Assembly: GCF_023195755.1 (NCBI RefSeq)
Contig: NZ_CP096203.1
Coordinates: 868,001 to 932,000, forward strand
Source: Chryseobacterium nepalense
Lineage (GTDB): Bacteria > Bacteroidota > Bacteroidia > Flavobacteriales > Weeksellaceae
Direction of reading: 5' to 3'
DNA length: 64,000 nt
Shown: piece after piece, positions 53,073 to 61,579 of the stretch
How the letters are laid out: every line of letters begins with the position of its first letter
Numbering within the stretch: the stretch's first letter is position 1
Made by a program: the position numbers and the translations under genes
The notes under the pieces: generated by a model
Database searches by the model: none
What the model was told of the DNA's origin: nothing
What the model saw: only the letters and a program-made list of their open reading frames with translations

Positions 53073-54233
53073 TTATTTTTTAATTGTAATCCTAAAAGTC
53101 GTTCCCTTCCCGACTTCTGTCTGGGCAATCCTGATATCACCATTATGATATTCCTGTACAACTCTTCTTGCAAGAGACAACCCTAATCCCCATCCGCGTT
53201 TTTTGGTAGAATAGCCGGGTTTGAAGGCATTCAGAGCCTGCTGTTTCATCATGCCGCTTCCGGTATCCTGAACCTCCACGATAATATTTTTATTTCTTTC
53301 GATTACCGAAATGGAAAGCGAACCTTCTCCTTTCATCGCGTCAACAGCATTTTTCACCAGATTTTCAATCACCCAGCTCATCAGGATCTTATTGTGGGGT
53401 ACAGAAATCGTATAGTTCGGCAGATGCAGTCCGAAATTAATTTTCCTGGAAATCCTTGTTTTCAGATAATCATAATTCTCCTGAATGGTAGCATTAAAAT
53501 CCTTGTCATTTAACTCAGGAACCGAACCGATCTTCGAAAACCTTTCTGAAATGGTTTTTAAACGGTCAATATCCTTTTCTATTTCATGAATGCCTTCAGA
53601 TTCGGGATCATCCAGCTTCATGATTTCCATCCATCCGATCATGGAAGATAAAGGTGTTCCGATCTGGTGTGCCGTTTCTTTGGCAAGTCCCGCCCATAGA
53701 TAACCTTCATCTGTTTTCTTGATGGTCCTGAAAAACCAAAACGAAAACAGGAAATAACTTAAAAGAAATAAGCCCAGCAAATAAGGTGAATACTGAAGAT
53801 AATTTAACAATTTTGAATTATCATAATAAACAAATTGTTTATTTCCATTTGCAATCTTGAGTTCAATAGGTTTATATTTTTTTTCCATACTTGCCATTAA
53901 ACTTCTTAAATCTTTGGGATTTTTTATTATATCTTCAGGAATATTTCGATAGAAACCTAATTCTAATATTGGCTCTTTATTTTTGTCAGTTACAATAAAT
54001 GGAATTGTATTATTAGAAGCATTAATTGTAAGAATAAGCTCCTGTAAATCTAAACTAGGACTAATTTCCTGCTGAAATTTAAGTGCAGTTACCAAAATAT
54101 CAACCCTTTTAATCTCTTCCTTACGGAGAAAATTGATGAGAATGGTGGAGGCGATCACAATGGTCAGAACAACGATCGTCATCAGGACAAAAATGATCCA
54201 GTTATTCAGTCTGGCAAATATTGATTTTCTCAA
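53073..54233 (-). CDS. Sensor histidine kinase
   Basis: The 386-residue protein has two membrane helices (about 12-34 and 150-168) around a periplasmic sensor part, then a HisKA-type helix with the phospho-acceptor His189 (AKETAHQIGTPLSSMIGW) and an ATPase domain with NLVKNAVDAMKG, DTGSGM and GWGLGLSLARRVV. No response regulator is adjacent. It starts with TTG at 54231-54233, 6 bp after the PBP4-like gene stop, and no upstream in-frame ATG is available in the gap. It is probably cotranscribed with that gene, so a cell-wall-related signal is possible. Confidence 0.9.
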   Translation of the reverse strand: MRKSIFARLNNWIIFVLMTIVVLTIVIASTILINFLRKEEIKRVDILVTALKFQQEISPSLDLQELILTINASNNTIPFIVTDKNKEPILELGFYRNIPEDIIKNPKDLRSLMASMEKKYKPIELKIANGNKQFVYYDNSKLLNYLQYSPYLLGLFLLSYFLFSFWFFRTIKKTDEGYLWAGLAKETAHQIGTPLSSMIGWMEIMKLDDPESEGIHEIEKDIDRLKTISERFSKIGSVPELNDKDFNATIQENYDYLKTRISRKINFGLHLPNYTISVPHNKILMSWVIENLVKNAVDAMKGEGSLSISVIERNKNIIVEVQDTGSGMMKQQALNAFKPGYSTKKRGWGLGLSLARRVVQEYHNGDIRIAQTEVGKGTTFRITIKK

Positions 54234-54239
54234 AGCAGA

Positions 54240-55610
54240 TTATTTTAAAACACTCAGGATTTTCTGCAGCTCTGTGCTTCCGCTTCCCTGATAATTATTG
54301 ATGATAATTGAAAACACATATTTTTTTCCTTCTTTCGAAGTATGAAATCCTGCAAAAGATTTAGTGTCTCTCATGGTTCCGCTTTTCATTTTCATTCCGT
54401 TATCCTGAGTCGGGAAACCATCATAATAAGATTCGAACCAGGGCTGTTTTTTAGCATAAATCAGTGCCTGTACTTCGGCTCTTGCGGCTACGTAATTCTG
54501 TGGGGAAAGTCCGCTTCCATCAGCAAAATTAATCATATTGGGATTAATTCCTTTCGACTTCCAGAATTCTTTCAGGAACGCTACACCGCTTTTAAAATTA
54601 GGATTTCCTTTTTTCTCTTTGCCTAAAGTTTTGATTAATGTTTCACCGTAAAGATTGATGCTCTTTCTTAAAAACCAATAGATGATCTTATCCAATGTTG
54701 GAGATTCGTAGGTGAAAATCATGTTATTTTTAGGAAAAACTGATATTTTTTTCCCTTCAATTTCAAGCTGGGAGTTGGTAACGGTTTTTCCCGAAAGCTC
54801 AATTCCTGCCTGCTGCAGCCATTGTTTAATCTCTACACCAAGTTGTAACGGAGGATTGGGTGTAGCTCCTGAGACCGTTACTGTTTTGGAAGGCAATGTT
54901 CCGTTTATCAAAGCGACATTAGAATGTGGCGCGGTAAAAATCAGGCTTTGATCTGAGGTTCCGCCTATTTTCACGTCATTGAGCCATTTTATACCCTCCA
55001 AAGGATAAGAAAAACTTTTGAATTCATTTCCGTTGATATTGATGTCAAACTGGTTTTCGCGCCAGTTAACTCCCCAGACTCCTGCTCCGTAATAATTCCC
55101 GAGATCATCCCACGGCCAGCCGCCGGGAATCGTCTGGTGATCAAAATAAGAATCATCAATAACAAGATCCCCTGAAATTTTTGTGATGCCTGCTTTTTTT
55201 ATGGCTTCTAAAAGCTGCTGTTTAAAATTTTCCGGTTTATACCCGTCATATCTCCAGCTTCCGAGCGTTGGGTCCCCTGTTGAAGTGATGATAAAGTCTC
55301 CTTTCAGATTTCCTCCGGAAATATTTCCCGAATAACCAGCCGTCGTTTTATAGGTGTAGTTTTTGCCTAATACTTCAAGAGCCGCTGCTGCAGTAAATAT
55401 TTTTTGAGTAGAAGCTGTAGACAGTCCTTTGTTTCCCTGATAATCATAAATAAAATTTCCGTTTTCGTCCGCAACGTAAAATGATAAGTTTGATGATACG
55501 GCACCTGAAGAATTCATCAGATTCTTTGTAGCCTCATCAAGTTTTCGGGATATATCCTGGGCAAAAACAACCTGCACGGATAAAGTAAGGACAGCTAATG
55601 TTTTTCTCAT
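54240..55610 (-). CDS. dacB: D-alanyl-D-alanine carboxypeptidase/endopeptidase (PBP4, S13)
   Basis: The 456-residue periplasmic enzyme has a signal peptide (MRKTLAVLTLSVQVVFAQ) and the serine peptidase motifs of family S13: SxxK as Ser67-Thr-Gln-Lys70 (STASTQKIF), the ADGSGLSPQNYV second motif and the KSGT third motif (MKMKSGTMRDTKSFAGF). It trims or cuts peptidoglycan cross-links. The sensor kinase gene follows 6 bp later on the same strand. Confidence 0.92.
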   Translation of the reverse strand: MRKTLAVLTLSVQVVFAQDISRKLDEATKNLMNSSGAVSSNLSFYVADENGNFIYDYQGNKGLSTASTQKIFTAAAALEVLGKNYTYKTTAGYSGNISGGNLKGDFIITSTGDPTLGSWRYDGYKPENFKQQLLEAIKKAGITKISGDLVIDDSYFDHQTIPGGWPWDDLGNYYGAGVWGVNWRENQFDININGNEFKSFSYPLEGIKWLNDVKIGGTSDQSLIFTAPHSNVALINGTLPSKTVTVSGATPNPPLQLGVEIKQWLQQAGIELSGKTVTNSQLEIEGKKISVFPKNNMIFTYESPTLDKIIYWFLRKSINLYGETLIKTLGKEKKGNPNFKSGVAFLKEFWKSKGINPNMINFADGSGLSPQNYVAARAEVQALIYAKKQPWFESYYDGFPTQDNGMKMKSGTMRDTKSFAGFHTSKEGKKYVFSIIINNYQGSGSTELQKILSVLK

Positions 55611-55784
55611 TCTTTAAGCTTATTTTCAGTCTATATAAAGAAAAATGATAATTACTGATGTACGACAAGTTCACCATTACATCACTATAATTCTTGCTGG
55701 TTAATAGCACGTAATAGAAATATCAGCATATACGGTTGAAACATCTTTTAATCAGAAATCAATTCAAATATAATTAAAAATAAA

Positions 55785-56477
55785 TTACAGTTCTGTTCCG
55801 GGCTTGATCTCGTACGGTTCTTTATCTTTTTCGAAAATTCTGGTAAGCTCCGTTCCTTCAACGGTAATTTTATTATTTTTCCCTCTGATCCAGTTTCCTT
55901 CACGAAGTCCGACCACTTTAAGATCATTCTGTGTAAGAAATTCTTTAATTCGGGTTTCTCTTGTTTCACCGTTGTGTTTAAGTTCCGGATTCGGATCCAG
56001 ATAATGCGGATTAATATTAAACGGAACGAGTCCCATACAATCAAAGCCTGAAGGATACACAATGGGCATATCGTTGGTGGTTTTCATGTTCTGTCCGCCG
56101 ATATTGCTTCCGGCACTACAGCCAAGATAAGGTTTTCCGTTTTCAACATTATTTTTCAATATTGACATCAGGTTTTCTTCATGTAAAGTTTTAACCAACA
56201 GAAAAGTATTTCCGCCACCTGTAAAGAACCCTTTTGCATTATTCACTGCCGCTATTTTATCGTCAAATTCATGAAGCCCTTTTACTTTAATGTTGATTTT
56301 TTCAAAGAAAGAACGTGCTTTTTGCGTGTAATCCTCATGTGAAATGCCTCCCGGTCTGGCAAAAGGAATAAAAATAATTTCATCAATACCCTGAAAAAGG
56401 TTAGTGATTTCCTCTCTTAAATATTCCAGATAGTCTCCGCCAAAAAGTGTAGAAGTTGATGCTAATATGATATTCAT
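55785..56477 (-). CDS. pepE: Peptidase E (alpha-aspartyl dipeptidase, S51)
   Basis: The 230-residue protein is a serine peptidase of family S51, the family that also holds cyanophycinase. It has FTGGGNTF (85-92) and the nucleophile elbow GCSAGSN with Ser121, then ENGKPYLG before it and FDCMGLVPFNINPHYLDP. PepE hydrolyses Asp-X dipeptides. The frame reaches 56492, but MNIILASTSTLFGG (ATG at 56475-56477) fits the family start better. It is a single gene. Confidence 0.88.
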   Translation of the reverse strand: MNIILASTSTLFGGDYLEYLREEITNLFQGIDEIIFIPFARPGGISHEDYTQKARSFFEKINIKVKGLHEFDDKIAAVNNAKGFFTGGGNTFLLVKTLHEENLMSILKNNVENGKPYLGCSAGSNIGGQNMKTTNDMPIVYPSGFDCMGLVPFNINPHYLDPNPELKHNGETRETRIKEFLTQNDLKVVGLREGNWIRGKNNKITVEGTELTRIFEKDKEPYEIKPGTEL

Positions 56478-56661
56478 CGGTATAAATGTCATTAAAAAGG
56501 TTAAAGTGACAAAGATAGTTTATATGTCATGAATCTAAAATTAATATAAAAGACCTAATTAACCCGTTAATTTTTTCAAAAAAAGCTTAAAGGTTCTAAA
56601 ATATTAACTTTATGGAATCATTATTGAATTTTATTATATGCAATTGAAAAATATTAGAATT

Positions 56662-57237
56662 ATGAAAATGACTAAAATGAATATCAGAACCCTTCTTTTA
56701 GGTTTAATGCTGACAGGAGGTTTAGGTTTTGTGAGCGCACAAACGACTCAGACAGACAGCACGGCAGGTACAGCTAATACAACTGCAGCCACAACAGCAA
56801 GTACTGCTCAGGCGTCTAATCCAACGATTGAAGCACTTAAAAAGCAAATAGAAGCTAATCCGAAAGATGCAGAAGCTTTAGCTAAATTAGCAGGAGCATA
56901 TCAGGAAGCTTCAGATTGGACTAATGCGATAGATACGTGGAAGAAAATATCAGTTCTTTTACCGGATTGGGCTCCATCGTATTACAGTCAGGCTTACGCA
57001 TATCAAAATGCAAAAGACGATGTCAATGCCAGATTGGCTTATGAAAAATATATAGCTACCGTAAAGCCTGAAGAGGTGGAACAGAATAAGAAAAACCTGG
57101 CATATGCGTACTTTTATGTAGCATTCTCAGAGCAACAAACTGATCCGGCCAAGGCTAAAGAACATATTGCAAAATCATTGCAGTATGATCCAACCAATCA
57201 GGATGCCATCAAGCTGAGCCAAGCTTTAAATTCATAG
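56662..57237 (+). CDS. Secreted TPR protein
   Basis: The 191-residue protein has a signal peptide (MKMTKMNIRTLLLGLMLTGG with GFVSAQ), a Thr/Ala-rich linker (about 28-60) and three or four TPR-like helical pairs (about 60-190), for example PKDAEALAKLAGAYQEASDW and DDVNARLAYEKYI. TPR folds bind proteins in complexes; this one should be periplasmic. An ATG at 56638 is in frame upstream, but the start at 56662 gives the more regular signal peptide. It is a single gene followed by a terminator. Confidence 0.82.
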   Translation: MKMTKMNIRTLLLGLMLTGGLGFVSAQTTQTDSTAGTANTTAATTASTAQASNPTIEALKKQIEANPKDAEALAKLAGAYQEASDWTNAIDTWKKISVLLPDWAPSYYSQAYAYQNAKDDVNARLAYEKYIATVKPEEVEQNKKNLAYAYFYVAFSEQQTDPAKAKEHIAKSLQYDPTNQDAIKLSQALNS

Positions 57238-57247
57238 TTATAATGTA

Positions 57248-57271
57248 AATCCGGAGAATCTTCTCCGGATT
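57248..57271. terminator. Bidirectional terminator between the TPR and YdeI-like genes
   Basis: Perfect 11-bp arms AATCCGGAGAA and TTCTCCGGATT with a 2-nt loop, flanked by T-rich sequence, in the gap between the convergent genes. Confidence 0.85.
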
Positions 57272-57276
57272 ATGTT

Positions 57277-57768
57277 TTATCGGTTTATTTTCTTTCCGAA
57301 AAAATCAGTCTCTCCGTTTAGATACCGGATGATCTTTTCAATATTCCTTTTAACTGCGGTTTCCGTTTTAAGGTTATTGATGTAACGGATCAGTTCCAGC
57401 TTTGCGGAAGGAATAAGGTTTTCAAAATTTTGCAGTGCCAGAGGATTTTCATGAATGGTTTTATACAATTCAGGGTGTATGGAAACTGTTCGTTCGGACC
57501 TGTCAAACTCAACTGAGACTTCTATCATTTCACCAATTCTTTTCGGTGAATCCTTAAGCATCGTCAGGTTAATATATAACCTCCACTCTCCCAAATATTT
57601 CATTAAATTTTGCGTGAACGGCTCACCATTTACCTTTCCTTTTACCGGAATGGGACTTTTGCATTTTCCTGCAGCCTGAAATATCTCATTCAGGATATCC
57701 TCAGGCACAAAAACGAAAGGGTTGATCTCAATAATTTCAAGCCTGGCTGTAAATGGATTGTTTTGCAT
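57277..57768 (-). CDS. YdeI/OmdA-like protein with DUF1905
   Basis: This 163-residue protein has an N-terminal DUF1905 barrel (FTARLEIIEINPFVFVPEDI, PVKGKVNGEPFTQNLM) and a C-terminal OmdA/YdeI helical part (ALQNFENLIPSAKLELIRYI, KTETAVKRNIEKIIRYLNG). The second domain is named for bacteriocin protection in some proteins, but no function is settled. It is cytoplasmic and a single gene. Confidence 0.8.
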   Translation of the reverse strand: MQNNPFTARLEIIEINPFVFVPEDILNEIFQAAGKCKSPIPVKGKVNGEPFTQNLMKYLGEWRLYINLTMLKDSPKRIGEMIEVSVEFDRSERTVSIHPELYKTIHENPLALQNFENLIPSAKLELIRYINNLKTETAVKRNIEKIIRYLNGETDFFGKKINR

Positions 57769-57838
57769 ATTTTAAAGATACATTTTTAATGGCTGTTTGT
57801 TCAGATAATTTCCCGAGTTTTTACTGTGTCTTCAGCCT

Positions 57839-57953
57839 AGCCTTGATTGAAGCAATTGTTTGAGCTCATTTTTATACTCATGGGTTGCGGCGGCGGAGCC
57901 GCCGCAACCCATGAGTATAAAAATAGCGAGTGCGGAAAGCAAGAAAAAGCTTC
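57839..57953 (+). repeat. Dispersed intergenic element, copy B with long hairpin
   Basis: It begins AGCCTTGATTGAAGC and ends with GTGCGGAAAGC and GAAAAAGCTTC, the same framework as copy A (48561-48626). Between them sits a perfect inverted repeat with 27-bp arms and a 3-nt loop (57868-57924). A further partial copy on the minus strand lies at 57969-57997. The gap 57769-58147 holds no gene. Confidence 0.72.
57868..57924. repeat. Perfect 27-bp inverted repeat with 3-nt loop
   Basis: The left arm is 57868-57894 and the right arm 57898-57924, with GGA as loop. The inner 15 bp are GC-rich (GGGTTGCGGCGGC pairs with GCCGCCGCAACCC). No T run follows, which is unlike a simple terminator. Confidence 0.92.
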
Positions 57954-58117
57954 AAAATAAAAAATAATATCGCTTTTCGATGCAATCAAATTGCTCCTTA
58001 AAAAATCATAAATACAATTCAACGGAGTCAAAAAGCTACCAATAAAAATATGAATACTTAAATTTCGATATTAATCTGATTAAAACAATTAAAATTTTCC
58101 ACTCAGAATGGAATGTT

Positions 58118-58125
58118 TATCTTTG
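58118..58125 (+). promoter_or_regulatory. Promoter -7 element TATCTTTG for the transaldolase gene
   Basis: It fits TAnnTTTG and ends 22 bp before the ATG at 58148. No -33 TTG stands at the ideal distance. Confidence 0.55.
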
Positions 58126-58147
58126 TATTAAATAAATCTGTAAAGAC

Positions 58148-58801
58148 ATGAAATTTTTTATTGACACTGCTAATTTAGAGCAAATTAAAGAAGCTAAAGA
58201 TCTTGGAATTCTTGACGGCGTTACGACCAATCCTTCATTAATGGCAAAAGAGGGAATTCAGGGTGCTGAAGCGATCAGAAATCATTATAAAGCAATTTGC
58301 GAAATTGTTGATGGAGATATTTCTGCGGAAGTTCTTTCTACAACATATGAGGAAATGATTAAAGAAGGTGACGAATTGGCAGCCATCCACCCGAATATAG
58401 TGGTTAAAATCCCGATGATCAAAGACGGAATTAAAGCATTAAAGTATTTTTCAGATAAAGGTATCAGAACCAACTGTACGCTGATTTTTTCTCCCGGGCA
58501 GGCTCTTTTGGCAGCAAAAGCAGGTGCTACCTACGTCTCTCCTTTCCTGGGAAGACTTGATGATATTTCAACAGATGGATTAAATTTAATCCAGGAAATC
58601 AGACTGATTTTTGATAACTACATGTATGAGACTGAAATTTTAGCCGCGTCTATCCGTCATGCTATGCATATCATCGATTGTGCGAAGATTGGTGCTGATG
58701 TAATCACTTCACCGCTTCCTCCGATTTTGAGCCTTCTTAAGCATCCGCTTACCGATAACGGACTGGCTCAGTTTATTGCAGATTCTCAGAAACTGGCTTA
58801 A
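58148..58801 (+). CDS. fsa: Transaldolase / fructose-6-phosphate aldolase-like enzyme
   Basis: The 217-residue class I aldolase is of the short transaldolase type (TalC/MipB). It starts [20 protein letters not shown] and has GVTTNPSLM (24-32), the Schiff-base Lys87 (NIVVKIPM), [19 protein letters not shown] and [10 protein letters not shown]. It transfers dihydroxyacetone units in the non-oxidative pentose phosphate route; transaldolase versus F6P aldolase activity cannot be told. It is a single gene with promoter and terminator. Confidence 0.93.
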   Translation: MKFFIDTANLEQIKEAKDLGILDGVTTNPSLMAKEGIQGAEAIRNHYKAICEIVDGDISAEVLSTTYEEMIKEGDELAAIHPNIVVKIPMIKDGIKALKYFSDKGIRTNCTLIFSPGQALLAAKAGATYVSPFLGRLDDISTDGLNLIQEIRLIFDNYMYETEILAASIRHAMHIIDCAKIGADVITSPLPPILSLLKHPLTDNGLAQFIADSQKLA

Positions 58802-58814
58802 TTTAATTATAATA

Positions 58815-58857
58815 AAAATCATTAGCGCGGAAACTTTGTTTCCGCGCTAATGATTTT
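58815..58857. terminator. Bidirectional terminator with 20-bp arms
   Basis: AAAATCATTAGCGCGGAAAC (58815-58834) pairs perfectly with 58838-58857 around a TTT loop, between the convergent transaldolase and acetyltransferase genes. Confidence 0.9.
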
Positions 58858-59416
58858 ACTGTTCAATATTTCTCACAGGTTTGCAGGGATTTCCTACTGC
58901 AACAACATTTTCCGGAATATCTTTAGTGACAACACTTCCTGCGCCGATTACGGCATTTTTTCCAATCGAAACCCCGGGAAGAACTACTACATTTCCACCG
59001 AACCAAACATTATCTGCTACCTGTATAGGATCCGCCGTTTCAAGGCCCTCATTGCGTTGTTTTACATCAATGGGATGGCTGGCCGTGTAAAAGCTGCAAT
59101 TGGGCCCGATAAATACATTATCGCCAAAAGTAACTTTAGCACAATCCAGAATGACAAGATTATGATTGGCATAAAAATTTTCTCCTGCTTCGATATTGTA
59201 ACCATAGTCGCACCAGAAGTGGGGTTCTATACAGATATTTTTGCCAGTCTTCCCTAATATCTTTTTCAATAATGATATTCTTGCCTCTGAGTCGGAATTT
59301 CTGAGCTGGTTATATTGCCCGCAAAGATCTTTCGCAGCAATCTTTTCCTGTATGAGCTCCTGATCATAATTGGCATTGTATAAAAGTCCGTTCGCACATT
59401 TCTCTTTTTCTGTCAT
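58856..59416 (-). CDS. Sugar O-acetyltransferase (maltose acetyltransferase type)
   Basis: The 186-residue protein has the N-terminal Mac domain (MTEKEKCANGLLYNANYDQE) and a left-handed beta-helix of hexapeptide repeats (GENFYANHNLVILDCAKVTF, IGPNCSFYTASHPIDVKQRN, VWFGGNVVVLPGVSIGKNAV). The active-site His is in ASHPID. It acetylates sugars or sugar-like molecules with acetyl-CoA. It is a single gene, convergent with the transaldolase. Confidence 0.92.
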   Translation of the reverse strand: MTEKEKCANGLLYNANYDQELIQEKIAAKDLCGQYNQLRNSDSEARISLLKKILGKTGKNICIEPHFWCDYGYNIEAGENFYANHNLVILDCAKVTFGDNVFIGPNCSFYTASHPIDVKQRNEGLETADPIQVADNVWFGGNVVVLPGVSIGKNAVIGAGSVVTKDIPENVVAVGNPCKPVRNIEQ

Positions 59417-59460
59417 ATCTTGTGATGTATATTGGTTTTAAGTCTAAAGATAGCAAAACA

Positions 59461-59492
59461 AAAACAGGATGAAAATATTCCATCCTGCTTTT
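59461..59492 (-). terminator. Terminator of the GLPGLI gene series
   Basis: CAGGATG (59465-59471) and CATCCTG (59481-59487) form a stem with A and T flanks, 16 bp after the stop of the 59508 gene. Confidence 0.7.
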
Positions 59493-59507
59493 AAAACAAT
59501 TTATAAT

Positions 59508-60461
59508 TTATTTTACTAAATCCAGCTCAATAGGATTACTATCCTTTTTTTGATTTTCTTTAGCGCTTTTTTCTATCAGTTTATAAACATCATTCATAGT
59601 TGTTTCTTCTGCTTGTTTTGTGCCATTACCATTCGTTATAATTTTTGTTGAAATATTTGCATTACTTCCAAAACTATTAAGTAATTGTTTCAAACCAAGT
59701 GAAGGGTCTTTATTGTAATCTTCCGAAAGTTTTTTAAACTTTTCTTTTGTTACTTCAATTTCATTTCCATTGATTACAGAAGCTAAATTATCAGGAATAT
59801 CCTCTTCACGATCACCTCCCTGAACGGCTTTATTTCCCATTAAAGTTATTATATGTGAAGCAGTAGCATCTTCTATCTTTATTATAAGACCCGGCAATCC
59901 GTAAAATTTGTAAGGTCCGTCCTGAAAAGGAATTTCTGTTGTAAACCATGCAGTCCATTGTCTGCCTCCGAAATTTGTTGTGGCTTTCTGCGTATTGTAC
60001 TCACCAATTTTTTGTTTATCCGGGAAAATTTTCCAGACTATCTTCTGGTCTTCTAAAACTTTATAAGTATCAATAGAAAGGGCTTCTATAATATATGTTT
60101 TATAATCTGGATATTTTTTTATTACTTTATAATCTTTTTTTCCGATAGTGAATAACTTAGTTTCATTCTTATCTATTTTGTAACTTTTATAATTCCCGTA
60201 TTCTTTTGTTATTTTATCTTTTATTTCATTTTCAAAATCCGAATCAGATATATCCTTTTTCAAAGAATCTACTATTTGGCGATGCTTATCTTTGTAGTAA
60301 TAAGAACCATTTTTCTTATCTATATCCAGTACCATGAGATCTCTTTTGACATCCGATTTATTATTGATATCCGGAATATATTTATATTCATAAAAAAAGC
60401 GGTTGATTTGCGCATTAATGCAGACGCTTAAAAGCATAAAAAGTAAAACATTTTTTTTCAT
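59508..60461 (-). CDS. GLPGLI family secreted protein, copy 2
   Basis: The 317-residue protein has a signal peptide (MKKNVLLFMLLSVCINAQ) and the family motif in FYGLPGLIIKIEDATASHII. It also shares RFFYEYKYIPD and QKIGEYNTQKATTNFGGRQW with the 60606 paralog. GLPGLI proteins are widespread in Bacteroidota with no known function. It follows the paralog by 144 bp of AT-rich sequence in which I see no gene. It lies downstream of a BlaI/BlaR-type pair. Confidence 0.9.
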   Translation of the reverse strand: MKKNVLLFMLLSVCINAQINRFFYEYKYIPDINNKSDVKRDLMVLDIDKKNGSYYYKDKHRQIVDSLKKDISDSDFENEIKDKITKEYGNYKSYKIDKNETKLFTIGKKDYKVIKKYPDYKTYIIEALSIDTYKVLEDQKIVWKIFPDKQKIGEYNTQKATTNFGGRQWTAWFTTEIPFQDGPYKFYGLPGLIIKIEDATASHIITLMGNKAVQGGDREEDIPDNLASVINGNEIEVTKEKFKKLSEDYNKDPSLGLKQLLNSFGSNANISTKIITNGNGTKQAEETTMNDVYKLIEKSAKENQKKDSNPIELDLVK

Positions 60462-60605
60462 AATTGTGCATTTTTTTTAAACTTTATCAATGATTTCTAA
60501 TTCATATCTATTGACAAGGTTCAGATTAAAAATTAATTTATTTAGTTATTTATTTAATTTAAAAAATATTATTGGAATTTTTATTTGATCAAAAATAAGA
60601 AAATC

Positions 60606-61511
60606 TTAATTACTTACTAAATCCGGTTCAATGGGATTATTGTTTTTTGCAAGAGATTCTTTGGTTCTTTTTTCCATTTCGCGGAATACCTGATTGGGAT
60701 CTGATATTTCTTTGCCGTCTGCCGTTCTTACCTTAAAACTTACTCTTGTATTATCACCACCATTTCTCATCATCATTTCTCTCATGTTTTTAGAAGGATC
60801 ATTTACATAATCTTTCCATAATTTTTTATATTGGGATTTCGAAATTTCAAGCTCTTTTCCTCCGATTCCCATAATTTTTACATTACCGGGAACGTCCATT
60901 TCTGTTTGTGAAACCGGAGCTGCCATTTTCTTATTTCCTACCAGGGTCATAACATGAGAACCTGTAATATCTTCAAGTTTTACAATAAGCCCCGGCAGTC
61001 CATAAAATTTGTATGGTCCGTCCTGAAAAGGGATATCTGTGCTGAACCATGCAATCCACTCCCTTCCGCCATAGCTGGTGGTCGCTTTTTGGGCATTGTA
61101 CGATCCTATTTTCTGTTTTTCGGGAAGTATTTTCCATTCCGGTTTCTGATCTTCCTTTACTTTATACTGATCCATGGAAATCCTTGTGAAAAGATAGGTT
61201 TTAAAATCGGGATAGCTTTTTGTCACTTTATATCCTACCATTCCCTGATTGTCCCTTCTGCTGATATTGATATTTCCGCCACCGCTTTTAATCTGCTTCT
61301 GCACTTCAGCCATAGAGGTGGAATCGGCTACAAACTTATCTCTGCTGTAATAATTTGAGCCTTTCTGATCAATATCCAGCAGCATCATTTCTTTTTTTAC
61401 ATCCTCTTTGTTATTGGAATCAGGTATAAATTTGTATTCATAGAAAAATCGATTGACTTGCGCACCGGCTGTAATGCTTATGAACAGGAGAAAAAGACTG
61501 ATATTTTTCAT
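60606..61511 (-). CDS. GLPGLI family secreted protein, copy 1
   Basis: This 301-residue protein has a signal peptide (MKNISLFLLFISITAGAQ) and FYGLPGLIVKLEDITGSHVM. It is a clear paralog of the 59508 protein along the whole length (NRFFYEYKFIPDSNNKEDVK against the same place there), differing most in the C-terminal third. The pair arose by tandem duplication. It follows the BlaR-like gene after a hairpin terminator. Confidence 0.9.
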   Translation of the reverse strand: MKNISLFLLFISITAGAQVNRFFYEYKFIPDSNNKEDVKKEMMLLDIDQKGSNYYSRDKFVADSTSMAEVQKQIKSGGGNINISRRDNQGMVGYKVTKSYPDFKTYLFTRISMDQYKVKEDQKPEWKILPEKQKIGSYNAQKATTSYGGREWIAWFSTDIPFQDGPYKFYGLPGLIVKLEDITGSHVMTLVGNKKMAAPVSQTEMDVPGNVKIMGIGGKELEISKSQYKKLWKDYVNDPSKNMREMMMRNGGDNTRVSFKVRTADGKEISDPNQVFREMEKRTKESLAKNNNPIEPDLVSN

Positions 61512-61530
61512 AGTATATTATTTTTTAAAA

Positions 61531-61567
61531 AGCTCTGTCAATATTTATTGTTTTTATTAACAGAGCT
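61531..61567 (-). terminator. Terminator after the BlaR-like gene
   Basis: AGCTCTGT and ACAGAGCT arms enclose a 21-nt AT-rich loop and are followed by T residues on the minus strand. Confidence 0.6.
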
Positions 61568-61579
61568 GATGGGAACTTT

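Noticed and set aside
54240-54342. Missing ATG of the histidine kinase taken as a frameshift
   Set aside because: A TTG at 54231-54233 gives a normal start just before the first membrane helix, and the reading frame is intact.
55785-56477. Peptidase E as a second cyanophycinase
   Set aside because: Same S51 family, but the length and GCSAGSN/NPHYLDP motifs fit alpha-aspartyl dipeptidase, and it is 39 kb from the cyanophycin genes.
57868-57924. Insertion-sequence end
   Set aside because: No transposase frame or target-site duplication is visible around the hairpin.
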